Positions 6,902-8,181 of a stretch of DNA of 8,181 nucleotides are shown here, one piece after another. Source of the stretch: Marinosulfonomonas sp. PRT-SC04. Lineage in GTDB: Bacteria > Pseudomonadota > Alphaproteobacteria > Rhodobacterales > Rhodobacteraceae. The DNA is taken from positions 1 to 8,181 of the forward strand of contig JPUR01000165.1 in NCBI GenBank assembly GCA_001321835.1, given 5' to 3'. The notes under the pieces are model-generated. The model did no database searches. It was not told the origin of the DNA and was given only the letters and a program-made list of their open reading frames with translations. Every line of letters begins with the position of its first letter. Position 1 is the first letter of the stretch. Position numbers and translations under genes: made by a program.

Positions 6902-6933
6902 TTGTAATTTTGCAGCAAACCCTCTTATATATT
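6902..6933 (+). promoter_or_regulatory. Probable irr promoter
   Basis: TTGTAA (6902-6907) and TATATA (6926-6931) are spaced by 18 bp, and a TATATT overlaps at 6928-6933. This puts the start of transcription about ten bases or fewer before the irr ATG, giving a very short leader. The second palindrome (6909-6919) lies between the two hexamers, where a bound repressor would block RNA polymerase. The -35 match is only four of six. Confidence 0.4.
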
Positions 6934-6950
6934 AGGAAATAACGGGACAT

Positions 6951-7373
6951 ATGCAGATGACTGAGATCGAAACTGAACGCGGAACGAGTTGGCTGAGCGG
7001 GGCCGGATTGCGGCCAACCCGCCAACGTCTGTCTTTGGCGGGTCTGTTGGTTGGCGATGGTAAGGATCGCCATGTCACAGCCGAGAGCCTGTATGCCTCG
7101 GTGCAGAGTTCTGGCGAGAAAGTTTCATTGGCCACAGTTTACAACACCTTGCGGGCGTTTTGCGAGGCGGGGTTGTTGCGCGAGATTATGGTGGACGGGG
7201 TCAAGAGCTACTTTGACACCAACATGTCGGACCATCCGCATTTCTTTTGGGAAGACACCCAAGAATTGATGGATGCGCCGAATGATCAGTTGGAAATCTC
7301 CCGCCTGCCACAAGCGCCCGAGGGCACTGAGGTCAGCAAGGTTGACGTGGTGATCCGGCTGCGGCGGATTTGA
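6951..7373 (+). CDS. irr: Iron response regulator Irr (Fur family)
   Basis: Irr is a cytoplasmic Fur-superfamily DNA-binding regulator of iron and heme genes. The 140-residue protein has the family winged-helix core GLRPTRQRLSLAGLL (19-33), HVTAESLY (41-48) and SLATVYNTLRAFCEAGLL (59-76), then the dimerisation/sensing part with DHPHFFWED (94-102). The His95-x-His97 pair matches the Irr second heme/metal site (HHH in Bradyrhizobium). The N-terminal heme regulatory motif with Cys-Pro is absent, as are the C-terminal CxxC pairs of canonical Fur. A second in-frame ATG at 6957 is better placed relative to GGGA (nine bases) than the first (three bases), so the protein may start MTEIETERG with 138 residues. 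It is divergent from fabA, and its promoter carries Fur-like palindromes. Confidence 0.93.
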   Translation: MQMTEIETERGTSWLSGAGLRPTRQRLSLAGLLVGDGKDRHVTAESLYASVQSSGEKVSLATVYNTLRAFCEAGLLREIMVDGVKSYFDTNMSDHPHFFWEDTQELMDAPNDQLEISRLPQAPEGTEVSKVDVVIRLRRI

Positions 7374-7430
7374 TTGTACTGTTAGGGTGACGCGGTGATG
7401 TTAGCGTGAGCTGATTTGCGCAAGGCTGCG

Positions 7431-7547
7431 TTGTCTTTACCCGTTCCCAGCCGAGCGCCCCAATCAAGTGCTGCGCATGGGCCTCGGGGTGGGGGCCGCC
7501 TCCCTATGGGGGGAGGTCCCAGCGCGGTCTTTGCCAAGCAAAGACAA
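7431..7547. ncRNA. Candidate structured RNA or structured intergenic element downstream of irr
   Basis: No protein explains 7374-7636. Within it, TTGTCTTT (7431-7438) and AAAGACAA (7540-7547) are exact complements that would close a 117-nt domain. Inside are two stem-loops: CCGAG-c-GCCC (7451-7460) with GGGC-CTCGG (7479-7487), and CCTCCC (7499-7504) with GGGAGG (7511-7516). A perfect local hairpin, GTCTTTGC-CAA-GCAAAGAC (7527-7545), competes with the closing stem for the same bases. I do not recognise a known RNA family and cannot tell the strand. Alternatives are the 3' end of the irr mRNA, a repeated palindromic element, or chance in GC-rich sequence. The flanks 7374-7430 and 7548-7636 show nothing firm. 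Confidence 0.35.
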
Positions 7548-7636
7548 TAAAGGAGTGTAAGTCAGTTATGCGGGCCTTGCTGTCGTTTTGGTGTAGCGCC
7601 TTCATTCACGTTAACTGAGTGGAGCACGCCGAGACA

Positions 7637-7972
7637 TCACGCTTGCGGAACGTCATCCAAGTTGTAAAATACCGGCAGACCCCGAGCAAGAAACTGGTCG
7701 CATTCCTGATCCGCGCCAAGAGACGGTCCACCACACCTGAAGAAGGCATCGCATCGTTGTGCCACCGCCAGAGAAATTGGCATCATAATCTGATCAAAAC
7801 GGTCGCGCCCCGCAACATCTATGATTGGCAAGGCAAGATTTACACCAATTATTGGCACATGGCCTTTTTCGAATATCGCCAAAGCAGCATTGTTCATCAC
7901 ATCAAGATTTCGTTGGCGTCCGCCTTCATCTCTCACACCAGATGTGTACGGGCCGCCCACCATAATCCACAT
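7637..7972 (-). CDS. DUF4406 / nucleoside 2-deoxyribosyltransferase-like protein
   Basis: This 111-residue protein begins MWIMVGGPYTSG, the glycine-rich first strand of the nucleoside 2-deoxyribosyltransferase-like fold (DUF4406 group). It continues with RQRNLDVMNNAALAIFEKGHVPIIG... (written here only as landmarks: RQRNLDVMNNAALA, EKGHVPIIGVNLALP) and CDAFFRCGGPSLGADQE, where the GADQE segment sits where the family keeps its catalytic acidic residue. Known relatives cleave or exchange N-glycosidic bonds of nucleosides, but this subgroup is largely uncharacterised. The ATG at 7972 has a strong GGAGG seven bases upstream (7984-7980); an earlier in-frame ATG at 8029 would add 19 poorly family-like residues. 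It faces irr convergently, and an IS30 end lies about 100 bp upstream. Confidence 0.8.
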   Translation of the reverse strand: MWIMVGGPYTSGVRDEGGRQRNLDVMNNAALAIFEKGHVPIIGVNLALPIIDVAGRDRFDQIMMPISLAVAQRCDAFFRCGGPSLGADQECDQFLARGLPVFYNLDDVPQA

Positions 7973-8074
7973 TACCAATCCTCCACTGCCCTTAGAAACA
8001 CATGCCATGTTGGAGCAACAATACAACATTTTCTATTCGCGCACCAATACCCAAAGTTAAGCCGTTATTTCGGC

Positions 8075-8100
8075 GGTGGTTTCAACAGGTGGACGCAACA
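8075..8100 (+). repeat. Probable IS30-family left terminal inverted repeat
   Basis: The 26 bases, with core TTCAACAGGTGGACGCAACA (8081-8100), match about 19 of 26 positions of the E. coli IS30 terminal repeat as I remember it, including the shared CGCAACA inner end and the TTCAA block. The outer boundary at 8075 is inferred from that alignment, since the matching right end is not in the window. Confidence 0.55.
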
Positions 8101-8129
8101 CTTTAATCTTTAGGAAAAGATGGAGTGTT
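8097..8129 (+). promoter_or_regulatory. Hairpin over the transposase ribosome binding site
   Basis: AACACT (8097-8102) pairs with AGTGTT (8124-8129), and ATCTTT (8106-8111) with AAAGAT (8116-8121), around the loop AGGA. The Shine-Dalgarno GGAG (8122-8125), eight bases before the transposase ATG, is inside the fold. Such leader hairpins are known in insertion sequences as protection against translation of transcripts that enter from outside. Confidence 0.5.
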
Positions 8130-8133
8130 CAAA

Positions 8134-8181
8134 ATGAAGTATCGCCGCCGTATTTATTACTCAGCCGAACAGCGTGCTGAG
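8134..8181 (+). CDS. IS30-family transposase, N-terminal fragment
   Basis: The 16 visible codons read MKYRRRIYYSAEQRAE, which matches the typical start of IS30-family transposases (basic residues, then IYY, then a helix leading to a DNA-binding helix-turn-helix). The DDE catalytic domain is beyond the window. The ATG has GGAG eight bases upstream, which supports the start. Whether the element is intact cannot be judged. Confidence 0.8.
   Translation, partial: MKYRRRIYYSAEQRAE

Larger units (their letters stand above)
6768..6950. promoter_or_regulatory. Divergent fabA/irr control region
   Basis: This AT-richer region carries no gene. On the minus strand a poor fabA promoter candidate is TTGTGC (6838-6833) with AATTAT (6814-6809), spacing 18; it is weak enough that the true promoter may be elsewhere. 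The irr side holds two palindromes and a plausible -10, listed separately. The fabA leader includes CCTTGAAGGC and the seven-G run near the start. Confidence 0.5.
8075..8181 (+). mobile_element. Left end of an IS30-family insertion sequence (cut by the window edge)
   Basis: The sequence holds a probable left terminal inverted repeat (8075-8100), a leader hairpin, a ribosome binding site and the first 16 codons of an IS30-type transposase reading rightward out of the window. The rest of the element, its right repeat and the target duplication lie outside. The 8030-8074 stretch between the DUF4406-type gene leader and the element shows no gene. Confidence 0.75.

Noticed and set aside
7568..7618. 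Plus-strand small frame MRALLSFWCSAFIHVN with AAGGAG upstream
   Set aside because: The ribosome binding site is twelve bases away, there is no run of regulatory codons, and what follows is the opposite-strand gene, so a leader peptide has no target.
7374..7636. Known RNA genes (SRP RNA, RNase P RNA, tmRNA) in the gap after irr
   Set aside because: None of their signature motifs is present. Only generic stem-loops are visible, so no family name is given.
7619..8113. Plus-strand open frame of 164 residues across the DUF4406-type gene
   Set aside because: It is rich in His and Arg with no family resemblance, while the opposite strand has a recognisable fold start and a strong ribosome binding site. 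It also runs into the IS30 end.

Overview
This window looks like chromosome from an alphaproteobacterium, most likely of the Rhodobacteraceae/Roseobacter group. The case rests on gene content: a fabA-fabB-fabI block divergent from an Irr-type Fur-family regulator is an arrangement I associate with that family. The protein sequences are of alphaproteobacterial type (FabI with HALAFSDKNELTG, Irr with SDHPHFFWED). No rRNA, tRNA or CRISPR array was seen.

Layout. Positions 1-164 (minus strand) hold what appears to be the frame-disrupted start of a Rossmann-fold (FAD/NAD-binding) gene that runs off the left edge. A strong intrinsic terminator at 253-299 closes a long minus-strand gene series. Read 5' to 3' on the minus strand that series is fabA, fabB, fabI, ppk2, a type II haloacid dehalogenase, a PLP-dependent threonine/serine dehydratase, and an endonuclease/exonuclease/phosphatase-family protein. 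The genes are tightly packed: gaps of 21 and 9 bp in fabA-fabB-fabI, 73 bp before ppk2, 103 bp before the dehalogenase, then 9 bp and a 4-bp ATGA overlap. The two longer gaps each contain palindromes that include the next gene's ribosome binding site. A 201-bp divergent intergenic region with Fur-box-like palindromes separates fabA from irr, which is on the plus strand. Downstream of irr lies a 263-bp non-coding stretch with nested inverted repeats, a candidate structured RNA. It is followed by a minus-strand gene of the DUF4406/nucleoside 2-deoxyribosyltransferase-like group. The right edge is the left end of an IS30-family insertion sequence: terminal inverted repeat, a leader hairpin over the ribosome binding site, and the first 16 codons of the transposase.

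How it works together. FabA makes and isomerises the 10-carbon unsaturated acyl-ACP, FabB elongates it, and FabI does the final enoyl reduction. Together they form the anaerobic-type unsaturated fatty acid pathway. PPK2 (polyphosphate-nucleotide phosphotransfer), the dehalogenase, the dehydratase and the nuclease-like protein follow in the same direction and may be cotranscribed, but no functional link to lipid synthesis is visible. Irr is an iron/heme-responsive regulator whose promoter, and possibly that of fabA, lies next to the Fur-like palindromes. Most of the window is ordinary housekeeping sequence. The points most worth a second look are the structured region after irr, the hairpins over ribosome binding sites, the irr/fabA control region and the decayed left-edge gene.
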